Origin: Vreelandella maris
GTDB taxonomy: Bacteria; Pseudomonadota; Gammaproteobacteria; Pseudomonadales; Halomonadaceae
Length of the DNA stretch: 56,360 bases
Assembly: GCF_013371085.1 (NCBI RefSeq)
Contig: NZ_JABWCV010000027.1
Location: 1 to 56,360 of the forward strand
Direction: 5' to 3'
The notes under the pieces were generated by a model. That model ran no database searches, was not told where the DNA came from, and saw only the letters and a program-made list of their open reading frames with translations. Positions 1 through 8,213 of this stretch are shown piece after piece; within the stretch, counting starts at the first letter, position 1; each line of letters opens with the position of its first letter. The position numbers were made by a program, and so were the translations under genes.

Positions 1-118
1 TAATCGGGTATTACAGCCAGCTTAGGCCTCACCAGCATAACGGTGGTATGAGTCCGAACCAGGCAGAGGAAAAGTACTGGGTTAACTATAAAGCGGTGGC
101 CAGTTTTACTTGACCACT
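1..118 (+). mobile_element. 3' end of an IS3-family insertion sequence (OrfB tail)
   Basis: Bases 3-113 translate on the plus strand to the typical C-terminal end of an IS3-family OrfB transposase: a YYSQLRPHQHNGGMSP block (the usual YYN..RPH..LGG..P motif after the last catalytic glutamate), then a stop at 111-113. The following bases, read from the other strand as TAGTGGTCAAGTAAAACTGG, look like the right terminal inverted repeat. The rest of the element lies outside the window. The disrupted restriction gene starts directly after it, so the element end is near 118. Confidence 0.75.
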
Positions 119-1106
119 ACATCTCAAGCTCTGTATAAAGTTTGTCGAGGAAGAGAGGCTGGATCACTTTCATGATGTTGGAGACAGAGGTGTAATGCTG
201 CCCCAGGCTTCCCCGTTGTTCTTCGTCAATGACCGCCTGGAACATTGAGCCAAAAATGTCTGGATTGATCTCAGACCAGTCCATGCTCCCGCAATCAATC
301 AAAAGTCGTCGAGCTTTTCTTCCAAATTCTGGAATGGGCTCATCCGCCTCAAAGAGGCCGCCATTGACGTAAGGGAACTCCTGGAAGTGAGCAGCCATAG
401 ATGCTCGCTCAGGAGCTTTATCATCCAGATTCAAGACAGTGAAGAGATCTGAGAAAAACTGATCTACGTCAGAGCCATCTTCCTGTGTCGTTGACTGAAT
501 GGCAGATGTCATCTGACCCTGAGCGAAGATGCCGGTGTCTTCGGCGTAAAAGCAGAACAAGAGGCGGGTAAGGAAAACGTTGAGAGCGTGAATGTCCTCA
601 GGCTTCGAGAGGTCATTGCGCTCGCGGATCAAATCAAACAGCCGACCCATCTTCTCAGAGGCTTTAACGTCAGCTGGATGCTCTGAGTACATTACTGCCT
701 TCTCGTATCCGGCCAGCGGGAGGAAGAAGGCATATTGCTTATCCAGCTCATCCATCGTAGTTTCAAGGCGCTCTTCTGCCTTGAGATCTAAGGCAACCAG
801 GCTCTTAAAGTCAGTGACGATGACAAAGCGGATATCGTTCCGTGGCACGACCTCGCTTGCCTTGAGCGAGTCGGCTTCAGTATTCAAATCCGTCCCCTCT
901 GGAACAGATCGGAAATAGAGCTTCTTCTTCAGCCCAATATCATCACCGCTGGCAACGTTTCGGCTATCGTCACCTTTGCGAAGGCGGGTTATGGTGCTCT
1001 TCGGAAATCCGTAAGCATCTAGGAAGGAGAAGATGAACTCATCCGGATTGAGGTTGGAGCAGGCCTGCTCCATGGATTCGATAATGCGTGCCTGACTAAT
1101 CGCCAT
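117..1106 (-). pseudogene. MmeI-like (type IIG/IIL) restriction-modification protein, 5' part only
   Basis: The 329 residues correspond to the N-terminal nuclease and spacer regions of MmeI-like single-chain restriction-methyltransferases. Family features visible are LNVFLTRLLFCFYAEDTGIF, FPYVNGGLF, SEINPDIFGSMFQ and GQHYTSVSNIMKVIQPLFL, the last lying just before the SAM-binding motifs. The methyltransferase and target-recognition regions are missing because the frame ends at 117, where the IS3 end begins. I chose ATG 1106 (MAISQ) because AGGAG stands eight bases upstream; a longer reading to 1175 has no such site. Methylation is impossible without the catalytic domain, so this is a remnant of a host-protection system inactivated by the IS. 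Confidence 0.8.
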
Positions 1107-1170
1107 GTTTCCACTCCTGGCCAGTCGTTCGTCGAGCCTTCGACTATGTGCGAATTCTGACGACAGAATA

Positions 1171-1290
1171 CACACTTAGTTCCGGTTTAGAAACTCAATG
1201 ATACGACAGAGGCATCACACACGCAATTCCGGTTTACGGGTTCGGTGACACACTGTAGGCTGGAGTGGAATTACACACTGGATTCCGGAT
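1171..1290. repeat. Three imperfect TTCCGGTTTA-type direct repeats
   Basis: Related blocks lie near 1171-1189 (CACACTTAGTTCCGGTTTA), 1217-1236 (CACACGCAATTCCGGTTTA) and 1274-1290 (ACACTGGATTCCGGATA), spaced about 45-55 bp. They sit between the restriction-gene fragment and the next minus-strand gene and overlap the end of the latter. They could be regulator sites or iteron-like repeats, but three degenerate copies are weak support. Confidence 0.35.
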
Positions 1291-1567
1291 ACCCGTTTAA
1301 AAAAGGTATCAGCACAGCTATTAATGAATCTGGGTGTAGTGCGCAGGTTCCTCGATCATTGTCCACTATGTCATTAAGCAACGGTTGCCCAATTGTCTTA
1401 CGTGCGTATCTATCCAGCTCGACCTTAAAAGTAGCAAGCTCTTTAACTACGTCTTCATGACCAATTGAAACAGGTTGCTTGATGAGATTCAGTGGGGGAT
1501 GGTCGGGTTCAGGCACTGCTGATGACTCCGTGTTGACTGGCTCAGAAAGGTGGGGCTGGTTTGACAT
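1271..1567 (-). CDS. Hypothetical protein, 98 aa, end of the partition operon
   Basis: I do not recognise this protein. It has a polar, proline-rich N-terminus (residues 1-30) and a more ordered second half with a charged helix around VVKELATFKVELDRYARK. I chose ATG 1567 (MSNQPHLSEP) over the longer reading because the extension overlaps the upstream gene. It lies 37 bp after the winged-helix gene on the same strand, so it is probably the last gene of the parA-parB transcript. The C-terminal codons run into the TTCCGG repeats, so the native end may have been altered. Confidence 0.5.
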   Translation of the reverse strand: MSNQPHLSEPVNTESSAVPEPDHPPLNLIKQPVSIGHEDVVKELATFKVELDRYARKTIGQPLLNDIVDNDRGTCALHPDSLIAVLIPFLNGYPESSV

Positions 1568-1604
1568 AATTCGGGGAGCTATTTGCTCCCCGGGTGTCAG
1601 CTGG

Positions 1605-1886
1605 CTAGGAAGTGCTGTCTCCAAAATGCACTCGAAAGGAGTTTGGGTCCAAGATTCCCCAGCCTTCAAGTGCGTAATAGCCCATTGCACCTTCAGGTGA
1701 GCTAGGGTCACGAATAAAGAGGATTTTTACCTTAAACTCTTCCCGGATCGAAGTCAGCTGCCGTTTAACCGTGCCAGCCGGGATGCCCGTAGCTTCAGAG
1801 ATGTCCTGAAGGCTTGGGCGATCCATGTGGTCAATAGCACGGATAATGTCGTATTTTCGCTGTGTGTCACGCGATAGGCTCGGCAT
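1605..1886 (-). CDS. Small winged-helix DNA-binding protein next to parB
   Basis: This 93-residue protein has a clear winged helix: residues 1-45 (KYDIIRAIDH, PSLQDISEATGIPAGTVKRQL) form a three-helix recognition unit like that of IclR/MarR-type repressors, followed by a short beta region and a hydrophobic tail. It starts five bases after the parB stop codon, so it is co-transcribed and probably translationally coupled. Small winged-helix proteins in plasmid partition loci often act as copy-number or partition regulators; that role is inference from position. It has no domain besides the DNA-binding unit. Confidence 0.7.
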   Translation of the reverse strand: MPSLSRDTQRKYDIIRAIDHMDRPSLQDISEATGIPAGTVKRQLTSIREEFKVKILFIRDPSSPEGAMGYYALEGWGILDPNSFRVHFGDSTS

Positions 1887-1891
1887 AGAGG

Positions 1892-3061
1892 TCAGTCCTC
1901 ACCCTCGACACCAAGTAGCTGAACGTCAGAGACTCTTACCCTCAGTGTGTCTTTTTCATCATTATCTAGTCGAACCCAGCAATAGCCAGGCTCATGATCG
2001 ATACGATCAGTCTGTAGCATGCCACTACGTTGTGCGCCCTTCACGGTAACGCCTACCACGACCCGAGCCCGGGTGGGCTCCTTTGCCATTACTGGCGCTG
2101 GTGTATCAAGTTCGGCGCCAGCAGCCTTTTTAGGCTGGGGTTGCTCAGTATTAGTGGCCGATTTAGGTCTCGGTGGCTTTTCCTGTGCAACATCCCCCTT
2201 ACCAAGAGAGGAGTCATCTTTCTCGTTAAACTGGGGCGGCATTGCGGGCTGGACATCATCAACAGTGTTCCCCATGCCAGAGTTTCCAGCGGAGGGGGAT
2301 GAGTCGAATCCGCTCAGTGGTGGCTGGTCATCATTCGTCCCTAGAGCTGGCGCTGGAACCTGAGCCTCCATGGGAACTGTTTCAGGGTCTTCAGCCAGAG
2401 TGCCACCCTTTGCCTGTTTCAGCAGCTCACGGCAGGCTTTTCGGCTGATTCCGTCTACTAAGGCCTTTTCGCAAATGCGTTCAGCCTTCTCTGGCGCAAT
2501 TTGATAAATCTGCCTGAGCGAATTCAGCGATTCGGGGTCAGCCGTGACATCTTCCTCGTATAGCTTCTGTACGCATTCGGGGAGCTTGAGCAGCGATAGG
2601 TGCTGCGAGATATAACCACGCGATTTACCTAGACGCTTAGCCACATCGACGGCCTTCCACTTAGCGTCAATGAATTTCTGAATCCCCTTGGCGATTTCCA
2701 TCGGAGTCAGGTTTTCCCGCTGAATGTTTTCAATCAGCTCGCCGGCTGTTTCGTCCAGCTCCTCCTGGTCCTTTTTGTTGACGATCGCCTCAACCGGCAC
2801 ACCGGCCAGTTTACATGCACGCCAACGGCGCTCACCTTTCTGAATTCGATACTTACCGTTAGCATCCTTAGGAGATACGATGATCGGCTGTTCCTGGCCA
2901 TGCGACTTAATTGAGTCGGCTAGCTCCTCAATACCGCCGAATTTCTCTCGGACTTGGCCATTTTTCGGCACCACTTCAGCTGTATCCAGCACCAATACTT
3001 CCTTGGCGCCTTTAGAGCGGCGTGAGAGGCTTTGCAGGTTGTCTAGTTGTCCTAATGCCAT
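1892..3061 (-). CDS. parB: ParB/KorB-type centromere-binding partition protein
   Basis: The 389-residue protein binds plasmid centromere sites and works with ParA to segregate copies. Residues about 20-115 form the ParB nuclease-like N domain with the GERRWRACKLAG box and the ENIQRENLTPMEIAKGI segment; residues about 130-165 form the helix-turn-helix (VDVAKRLGKSRGYISQHLSLLKL). A long Pro/Ser-rich linker follows. The last 60 residues (GYCWVRLDNDEKDTLRVRVSDVQLLGV) resemble the SH3-like C domain of KorB, so this is closer to IncP KorB than to chromosomal ParB. ATG 3061 follows the parA stop (3063-3065) by one base; the longer ORF start at 3100 would overlap parA. The likely target is the 18-bp palindrome found seven times in the window. 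Confidence 0.93.
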   Translation of the reverse strand: MALGQLDNLQSLSRRSKGAKEVLVLDTAEVVPKNGQVREKFGGIEELADSIKSHGQEQPIIVSPKDANGKYRIQKGERRWRACKLAGVPVEAIVNKKDQEELDETAGELIENIQRENLTPMEIAKGIQKFIDAKWKAVDVAKRLGKSRGYISQHLSLLKLPECVQKLYEEDVTADPESLNSLRQIYQIAPEKAERICEKALVDGISRKACRELLKQAKGGTLAEDPETVPMEAQVPAPALGTNDDQPPLSGFDSSPSAGNSGMGNTVDDVQPAMPPQFNEKDDSSLGKGDVAQEKPPRPKSATNTEQPQPKKAAGAELDTPAPVMAKEPTRARVVVGVTVKGAQRSGMLQTDRIDHEPGYCWVRLDNDEKDTLRVRVSDVQLLGVEGED

Positions 3062-3062
3062 G

Positions 3063-3839
3063 TCAGCCCACCTTTTCCATGAGTTCTTCGATAACTGCAC
3101 GGATCTCTTTGCCAGCCTCTCGTGCCGATGTCTTTTTTATGCTCCAAACGGGTACGCCATTGAGGTTGGCCACGTCGAGTTGCCCTCTAACGCCAATCTC
3201 AGATTTGTAGACCAGATCCGGCACCGCCTTGCGAAGCTCATCTCGCGTGATCATGTCCTCCTCGAAACCGCGTTTGAGGTTATTGATCACCATCCCGGTG
3301 TTTTCCAACTCGGGATTCAGCTCCTCCTGAACGCTTATGATCGTGTTCAGCAGACCCTCTACGCCATCCAGTGCGAAACCACTTACTTGCACCGGACAAA
3401 TGACATGAGTGGACATAGTGAGTGCAGCTACTAGCTTACGGCCCAAACTAGGGGGGCAGTCGACAAGCACGTAATCGTAATTATCCAGTATGCCGCTAGC
3501 CTTCAGGTTTGTGATCGGGTTGACCACACAGTTGAGCGGTAGGGACTCAATCTCAGATAGCTCTGGATCGTTCTTGGTTGTCCAAATCAGATCCATTCCG
3601 CGCACGCACTTCATCGGCTGGATTTCATGCATGTTCTCATCGAACAACCGGACTGATGGTGTGCCTGTATAGGTTGCCTCATCGCTCTGGCTCAACCGGC
3701 TAGATGTGTTGCCCTGTGGGTCGAAATCAACTGCTAGTACGCGATAGCCCGCCTCCACGAGGTAGAAGACTGTTTGAAGGCAAATGGTCGATTTTCCGAC
3801 CCCGCCTTTCTGATTGGAGAAACTGATTATTTTGGTCAT
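3063..3839 (-). CDS. parA: ParA partition ATPase
   Basis: The 258-residue protein is a deviant-Walker ParA/MinD ATPase. The signature KGGVGKST lies at residues 11-18, the second Walker region is YDYVLVDCPPS, and CPVQVSGFALDGVEGLLNTI is a usual ParA switch region. It lacks an N-terminal helix-turn-helix, so it is ParA type Ib-like (as IncC2 or Soj) and would rely on another protein for autoregulation. I chose ATG 3839 because the frame upstream lacks homology and GGGAA precedes this codon. It forms an operon with parB (one-base gap). A parS-like palindrome lies 74 bp upstream, suggesting repression by ParB/KorB. Confidence 0.95.
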   Translation of the reverse strand: MTKIISFSNQKGGVGKSTICLQTVFYLVEAGYRVLAVDFDPQGNTSSRLSQSDEATYTGTPSVRLFDENMHEIQPMKCVRGMDLIWTTKNDPELSEIESLPLNCVVNPITNLKASGILDNYDYVLVDCPPSLGRKLVAALTMSTHVICPVQVSGFALDGVEGLLNTIISVQEELNPELENTGMVINNLKRGFEEDMITRDELRKAVPDLVYKSEIGVRGQLDVANLNGVPVWSIKKTSAREAGKEIRAVIEELMEKVG

Positions 3840-3912
3840 GGAGTTCCCGGTAGCCGACCTGGAAAAAGACAGGTTGAGAATGTCCTTGTGCAAACGGCGG
3901 CGATCCTTGCCA

Positions 3913-3930
3913 AGTTACGCATGCGAAACA
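3913..3930. promoter_or_regulatory. parS-like palindrome upstream of parA
   Basis: AGTTACGCATGCGAAACA matches the perfect 18-mer TGTTTCGCATGCGAAACA at 16 of 18 positions. It lies in the parA promoter region. It is the only copy next to the partition genes, so it is the best candidate for the centromere proper and for autoregulation. Confidence 0.7.
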
Positions 3931-3987
3931 TGATAATCCACATAAACTGATACGGCAAATAGTATAAACCGATCTATCTAGCGCATA

Positions 3988-4014
3988 AAAAAGGCCTGGA
4001 CAGAGCCAAGCCAA
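3988..4014 (-). terminator. Intrinsic terminator after rdgC remnant
   Basis: On the minus strand GGCTTGG and CCAGGCC pair around a six-base loop and are followed by TTTTTT. It lies 20 bp after the rdgC stop and insulates it from parA. Confidence 0.75.
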
Positions 4015-4034
4015 AGACAGGATATGAGTAGGGT

Positions 4035-4742
4035 TCAGGCTGCTTTAGATGCCTGAACAGCATCCTCAGGGGTATCCTCTAGCGTAGGGACTGATTCACC
4101 CCCTAGTAGGGTTATCAGCTCCTCGACAACGGCCGCAAGAGCTGGGATGTGAATATGGGCATCCGCATCAAACCTTGATGCTTCATCATCACCCGAATCA
4201 GCATGCTCAAGCAGTGCATCATCGAATTTGATCTTCTTTAGGCCTAGATCATCCTGAAGCTGCATCGCCAGTTGACCTGTCCGAGCAATCGAAAGGGCTG
4301 AACAGATGCGGCCTCCATCAAGGTGCTGCTGTATCTCGTCACTATCGAGATCGACCTCCGAAACCTTAATCACACCATCATTGCCAGAAGGCGATTCGAG
4401 CTGGCAGAACTCTCCAAGAGCCCAGCCTTCAGCACGCTCAGTCGAGGCAGCCAACCAACGGGTCATCAAAGCTGTTGGACGATCGCTAGTTGCCATTGGC
4501 GTGACTTTGAGCGATCCCAGTGTAAGGCGCAACAGATCGAGTGCTTCTTCTGCTTTCTTACGACTGGCAGCGTCAATGAGTATCCATTTACGCCTGATGT
4601 CGATAGCCATCAGAAAATGCCCGGTTCGCTTCAGGGAGGTGGGCAGTAGCTCTTCGTATACCTGCTCTTTGAGCAATTGTTTCTCCGCACGGCGCAGGTG
4701 ACTTCCTGAGGCCTTCTCCATTTCAGCCGCCCTCTCCTCCAC
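4035..4742 (-). CDS. rdgC: RdgC-like recombination-associated protein, N-terminally short
   Basis: RdgC forms a ring around DNA and restrains RecA. The frame matches RdgC from about one third into the family: an EERAAEMEKASG...LRRAEKQLLKEQVYEELLP stretch equivalent to the REGRKLRRKEKDELKDEV region, WILIDAASRKKAEEALDLLR, then LGSLKV and the C-terminal half. It has 235 residues against the usual roughly 300; about 70-90 N-terminal residues are absent, and an in-frame TAG stands two codons before the GTG at 4742. I found no missing part in the upstream frames. It may start at GTG 4742 or ATG 4721. It is probably an inactive remnant or a shortened variant, since a closed ring needs the missing domain. 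Confidence 0.75.
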   Translation of the reverse strand: MEERAAEMEKASGSHLRRAEKQLLKEQVYEELLPTSLKRTGHFLMAIDIRRKWILIDAASRKKAEEALDLLRLTLGSLKVTPMATSDRPTALMTRWLAASTERAEGWALGEFCQLESPSGNDGVIKVSEVDLDSDEIQQHLDGGRICSALSIARTGQLAMQLQDDLGLKKIKFDDALLEHADSGDDEASRFDADAHIHIPALAAVVEELITLLGGESVPTLEDTPEDAVQASKAA

Positions 4743-5090
4743 CAGCTATTTGACCGCGGCTACTGGGAGCAAACGCTGCTACTGCCGAAAGCGAAGAATG
4801 AGATATTGAGACTGGAGTGTGTATGCCAATACTTCACCGCAAACAGCCGACCACCCTACCCTTCGAGCCTCTGTGGGCGCGCAGGCCCTGGAAAGTTTTT
4901 TTCGATGAGGCTGGTCATTTCGTCAGCCCCAAAGAATGAGCTATGTGCCCTATATGACAGTGCGTTGTCGAACACGATTAGGCCCTACGATCTTATTATT
5001 TTAGGCAAGGGAGCATGGTATTTAAATGGTGAAATAATAGATAACGGTATAACTCCCCCCCTCCCCTAGGCGCTATAGTAAACTGGCCAG
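4743..5090. other. Intergenic stretch without a convincing gene
   Basis: This 350-bp region holds the presumed lost 5' end of rdgC. A plus-strand frame at 4806-5069 (87 aa) has no ribosome site and no familiar sequence. A C-run (CCCCCCCTCCCC) lies near 5056. I see no terminator or clear promoter. Confidence 0.4.
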
Positions 5091-5348
5091 TCATTTACCT
5101 CGGATAGTCAAGCGCTTCAACACCCAAGGCCTCTCGGAGAAAGGTGTTGGCTGCCCTCCTCCCAACGTTATCTCTTTGCGGATAGTCGCTGATTCAGCCG
5201 CATTGTTCCAACACAGCTGGTATGCCGCGAGGACGGGTTGGTAGTCGACCACTCCGCCCTCACGGAGGCAGCGGAGTATGAAGCGCTGATCTTCTTTGGT
5301 AAGGGGAAGCTCATTCAGCTGGTCCAGTCGGTTATCATTGCTATCCAT
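5091..5348 (-). CDS. Hypothetical protein, 85 aa
   Basis: I do not recognise this protein. It is polar, begins MDSNDNRLDQLNELPL, and has a predicted helix around LTKEDQRFILRCLREGG and a second around PVLAAYQLCWNNAA. No membrane segment or signal peptide is seen. It lies 71 bp after the end of the next upstream gene on the same strand, so it could be the last gene of the 6602-5420 operon. The ribosome site before ATG 5348 is poor, which lowers confidence. Confidence 0.45.
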   Translation of the reverse strand: MDSNDNRLDQLNELPLTKEDQRFILRCLREGGVVDYQPVLAAYQLCWNNAAESATIRKEITLGGGQPTPFSERPWVLKRLTIRGK

Positions 5349-5419
5349 ATTATATCTATGCCAGACGACGAATTATATTAAATTCAAGCAGAATGAAACA
5401 TTTAGTGTTTGCCACTTGA

Positions 5420-5770
5420 CTAAGGGATGTACAACCGTTGCCCATTGCCACTATAGCTGGCGCTTATAGTCTCCCGAGCTGTATGGCCATAATCCACGAC
5501 ACCATGAACCGCCTCTTCCATCCGCCAGTGATTTCCATCCCGCGGGGCGAGGCTAACTCTCGCCAAGCCAGGGGGAAGCCTTACAGTGAAACAATGTAGA
5601 TGGATGTCATCCAGGCCTTCAATCATCTTGAGATTGATCTCATCAATCTGATCCGTCTCGACCGCATACACTGTGTAGCTCCCATCCAGGCCAAGCTGTT
5701 CCTTGGCCACGGTGGTCAGCAATTCATCGAACTTCAGAGGGGCATCTGAAATGACCTTGGTATCAATCAT
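5420..5770 (-). CDS. Hypothetical protein, 116 aa
   Basis: I do not recognise this protein. It looks like a small soluble alpha/beta domain with alternating charged strands (YTVYAVETDQIDEINL, DIHLHCFTVRLPPGLARVSL). Its ATG overlaps the stop of the upstream gene by four bases (ATGA at 5767-5770), so the two are translationally coupled and belong to one operon with the membrane protein at 6222-6602. No catalytic motif is visible. Confidence 0.6.
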   Translation of the reverse strand: MIDTKVISDAPLKFDELLTTVAKEQLGLDGSYTVYAVETDQIDEINLKMIEGLDDIHLHCFTVRLPPGLARVSLAPRDGNHWRMEEAVHGVVDYGHTARETISASYSGNGQRLYIP

Positions 5771-6225
5771 CCTTCACCTTGTCCCCACTGAGTGCCACCG
5801 TTCGGGCTGTTTATGCGATGGTCTGTCAGCAAGCATAGGCGCCGCCCATCGACCCATAGCTCTCGAAAAATACCCTCGTGGGTATACACACCTACAAGCA
5901 CATCTAAAGGCTCTTCGTAGTACGTGGATGAAGGTGCCAGGGTGCTATCGTTGAATGGCTCTTGACGGACTTGTAACGCTACAGCAGTTTGCCTGGCCAG
6001 CGGCACGCTCTTGTTCTTCATGCCCCATTTCCATGAGACACGATCTTTAGGCTTGAAACGCTCGTGCGATTGCTCTTCGTTTAGGAGATCCAGTGCCAGG
6101 CTAATTGTCATCTTCGTGATAGCTGGGTCACTTGGATCAACTTGGTCAGCATCCATCGACTGCTTACGCAGGCCGGATATTACGCGCCCCAAAGAGGCGA
6201 GCCAACTTTTGTTGCCTTGCTTCAT
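5767..6225 (-). CDS. Hypothetical protein, 152 aa
   Basis: I do not recognise this protein. The first 30 residues are basic (GNKSWLASLGRVISGLRKQS), the middle is helical (MTISLALDLLNEEQSHERFK), and the C-terminal half is beta-rich (DVLVGVYTHEGIFRELWVDGRRLCLLTDHRI). It overlaps its neighbours on both sides by four bases, so it is the middle gene of a coupled three-gene operon. There is no membrane segment. Confidence 0.6.
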   Translation of the reverse strand: MKQGNKSWLASLGRVISGLRKQSMDADQVDPSDPAITKMTISLALDLLNEEQSHERFKPKDRVSWKWGMKNKSVPLARQTAVALQVRQEPFNDSTLAPSSTYYEEPLDVLVGVYTHEGIFRELWVDGRRLCLLTDHRINSPNGGTQWGQGEG

Positions 6226-6602
6226 GCATCTATCCTCGGAGTCTTTCTATTCCGCCCGACAGCCACGGCCACACCTATTAATGTCCATGCAGCAAGTAGC
6301 GTAAAACCTAAGTGGAGGAATGCTCCGTAAGGCGGTCCCAATTTGACAGAGAGATAAAGAGACGCACCAAACGCGATGAGCCACCGGAACCAATAATCAA
6401 CTGACCTACTTGCGACCCAGCGCGCCTGCTCAAGCGTCAGAGGACGGTGCAGCCAGCGAAAGGGGTAAAGGGTCTTCTCCCGTGTACCACGGCCTACCTT
6501 GAGTGGCTGACGTGGAAATAGACGGTTCACGGCGAACTGCGGAAACATTCCTTCGATTGCTCGCCGCATAATACTAACAGTGCGTTGGTCTTGTAGAGAC
6601 AT
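6222..6602 (-). CDS. Hypothetical membrane protein, 126 aa
   Basis: I do not recognise this protein. The N-terminal 60 residues are soluble and basic. Residues about 70-90 (YWFRWLIAFGASLYLSV) and 95-115 (FLHLGFTLLAAWTLIGVAVAV) are two membrane segments with a short hairpin between them, and a basic tail RNRKTPRIDA follows. It is the first gene of the operon ending at 5420. Small two-helix proteins are common in transfer regions, and a DsbC-like isomerase lies just upstream, so a part in conjugation is possible but unproven. Confidence 0.6.
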   Translation of the reverse strand: MSLQDQRTVSIMRRAIEGMFPQFAVNRLFPRQPLKVGRGTREKTLYPFRWLHRPLTLEQARWVASRSVDYWFRWLIAFGASLYLSVKLGPPYGAFLHLGFTLLAAWTLIGVAVAVGRNRKTPRIDA

Positions 6603-6675
6603 GGGGTGCCCTCTAGCTGGGCGCCCGGACTGCCGGAGAGGGAGCCAGGGCGCATTTCTTCAAGGTGCAATAAGG

Positions 6676-7491
6676 TTACAGGCTACGGATTTCAGCCGCA
6701 CGAAGAGCACCACGCATGATATGAGCTTCACCGTTCTCATCCTTGTAGAGCGTATTCGGTGTAGACCGGATACCCAGCTGCTGGATCAGGTTGCTGTTCT
6801 CACTCACGATGTTCATAGCTTCGGCGCTCGGGGAGCCAGACACACTGCCGCCTCCCTCAAATGTGGCCAGCACTTCGGTAGGGTTCTCGGCGTCGACTAT
6901 TTGTGCAGCCTGGTGGAGCGAGCCCTCGCCCATGAAGCCTACCGGAATCCAACGGATGGTGACTTCATCCAGAACCGCCCGGGACTCTTGATACATTTTC
7001 TGGCAGTAACCACATTGAGTATCAAAGACGACATACAGAACCTTGTCGCCGCTCCCCTCTTCAACGTAGAAGGCATTTTCCTCAACTTGCGCAAGCGCTG
7101 CGGCCTCATCCTCATCTGTAAATCCGTTGTCCTGAGAGGCAGCTCGCTTCGGCATGCTGGCCAGCGGGCTATTCTCCATGTGCTGCTCCATGTGAGCCTG
7201 CGTCAAGTTTTCGCCACCCTCGCCCAGAATCATCCCGATAAAGGCATGCGTACCATCCTCAGTGGTATAGATCACATTAGTGTCGTTCTCGACACTAATA
7301 ACCCAGCCATTGATGCCATCTAGGCCGGTATCGAATGTTTTGTCGACCTTGGCTCCAGGGATGCCCAAATCGGACACGGCCTTGGGAAGCTCTAAGCTGG
7401 AGCCGGCATTGTCGTCATTGGCGACGGTAGTTCCCGCGAAAAGTGCGGAGGCGACTGCAACAGCGGAGGCGATCAGGGTAAGGTGTTTCAT
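6676..7491 (-). CDS. DsbC/DsbG-like periplasmic disulfide isomerase
   Basis: This 271-residue protein is a thioredoxin-fold thiol-disulfide isomerase. A signal peptide covers residues 1-25 (hydrophobic core, cleavage after VANA-like TTVAN), followed by a DsbC-type dimerisation region. The active site CGYC is at residues 160-163 in VVFDTQCGYCQKMY, and the cis-proline loop is RSTPN near the C-terminus. ATG 7491 follows AAGGAG at good spacing, so the in-frame TTG one codon earlier is not needed. Transfer regions of F-type and SXT-like elements often encode such an isomerase to fold cysteine-rich TraN/TraU-type proteins. This supports a transfer role, together with the TrbI-like gene upstream. 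Confidence 0.85.
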   Translation of the reverse strand: MKHLTLIASAVAVASALFAGTTVANDDNAGSSLELPKAVSDLGIPGAKVDKTFDTGLDGINGWVISVENDTNVIYTTEDGTHAFIGMILGEGGENLTQAHMEQHMENSPLASMPKRAASQDNGFTDEDEAAALAQVEENAFYVEEGSGDKVLYVVFDTQCGYCQKMYQESRAVLDEVTIRWIPVGFMGEGSLHQAAQIVDAENPTEVLATFEGGGSVSGSPSAEAMNIVSENSNLIQQLGIRSTPNTLYKDENGEAHIMRGALRAAEIRSL

Positions 7492-7585
7492 CAATAAGCT
7501 CCTTGAGCAAAGTTAAGCGCCAGTGGTGCTGGCGTAGTCTTCGCCATGCAGGGCATGGCCACATCAGGTTCTAATCATCTGCTGT

Positions 7586-8149
7586 TTATGGCAGCAGCTC
7601 TTCAATTCCCGCCTCGCGCTGCGAATCGGCACGCTCACGCGCTTGCTGGTTAGCACGACTGACCAGCTCTCGAGCCTCCTCATAAAGGTTCGATGCGCTG
7701 TAAGTGGTGTCTCCATGACGATCAAGACTTGTCTCGATCGTGGGGGCATCTGTTGGCAGGCCTAAACCAGCCAGTACGGTGTCAGTGATGTCAGGAATAG
7801 TGCCGTCCAAGACGGCTGCTTGACGGACGATGACCAAAGCGCCATCTGCTGCATCAACGATCGCTGGGCGAACGCCATTGTCGACGCGAGCCAATGTGGA
7901 TACGGCTGAATCTCTTGCCTCACCGTCCCCTAGCAGCTCACTGGCTGCTGCACGGCGAGCATTAACGTATTTGGCCGTATCGAATGTCACCACGGCTGGT
8001 GATTCAGCGTTTGACGAGGCCCATGGGAGGTCTAAGGGAATGACGGTTATAGCGAACGCCATCGCACCCAGCACACCACCTGCCAAAGGCAATACCCTAG
8101 CCAAGGGGTGCTGAAATCGGGATCTGGTTTTTTGGTCTGTCTCGCTCAT
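7586..8149 (-). CDS. trbI: TrbI-like (F-type) conjugative transfer protein
   Basis: The 187-residue protein has one N-terminal membrane anchor (residues about 20-40, LPLAGGVLGAMAFAITVIPL). It is followed by a VVTFDTAKYVNARR segment and ALVIVRQAAVLDGTIPDITDTVLAGLGLP, which match the pattern of F TrbI (VAFNMKQTVDAF and AVILVSPAVVQGAPDIS). F TrbI is an inner-membrane protein that affects pilus retraction. This copy has an extra C-terminal helix rich in Glu/Arg. It lies upstream of the DsbC-like gene on the same strand and downstream of an SSB terminator, so it needs its own promoter. Family assignment is by motif resemblance only. Confidence 0.65.
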   Translation of the reverse strand: MSETDQKTRSRFQHPLARVLPLAGGVLGAMAFAITVIPLDLPWASSNAESPAVVTFDTAKYVNARRAAASELLGDGEARDSAVSTLARVDNGVRPAIVDAADGALVIVRQAAVLDGTIPDITDTVLAGLGLPTDAPTIETSLDRHGDTTYSASNLYEEARELVSRANQQARERADSQREAGIEELLP

Positions 8150-8173
8150 GTGCCTGCCTATCGTCTACGCATG

Positions 8174-8204
8174 AAAAAGCCCCAGGAATAAACCAGGGGC
8201 TGTG
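8174..8204 (-). terminator. Intrinsic terminator after ssb
   Basis: Minus-strand GCCCCTGG and CCTGGGGC arms flank a short loop and are followed by TTTTTC. It lies 10 bp after the ssb stop. Confidence 0.85.
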
Positions 8205-8213
8205 AATAGAACA

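Noticed and set aside
4806..5069. Plus-strand frame of 87 codons
   Set aside because: No ribosome site, no recognisable sequence, and it ends in a low-complexity C run.
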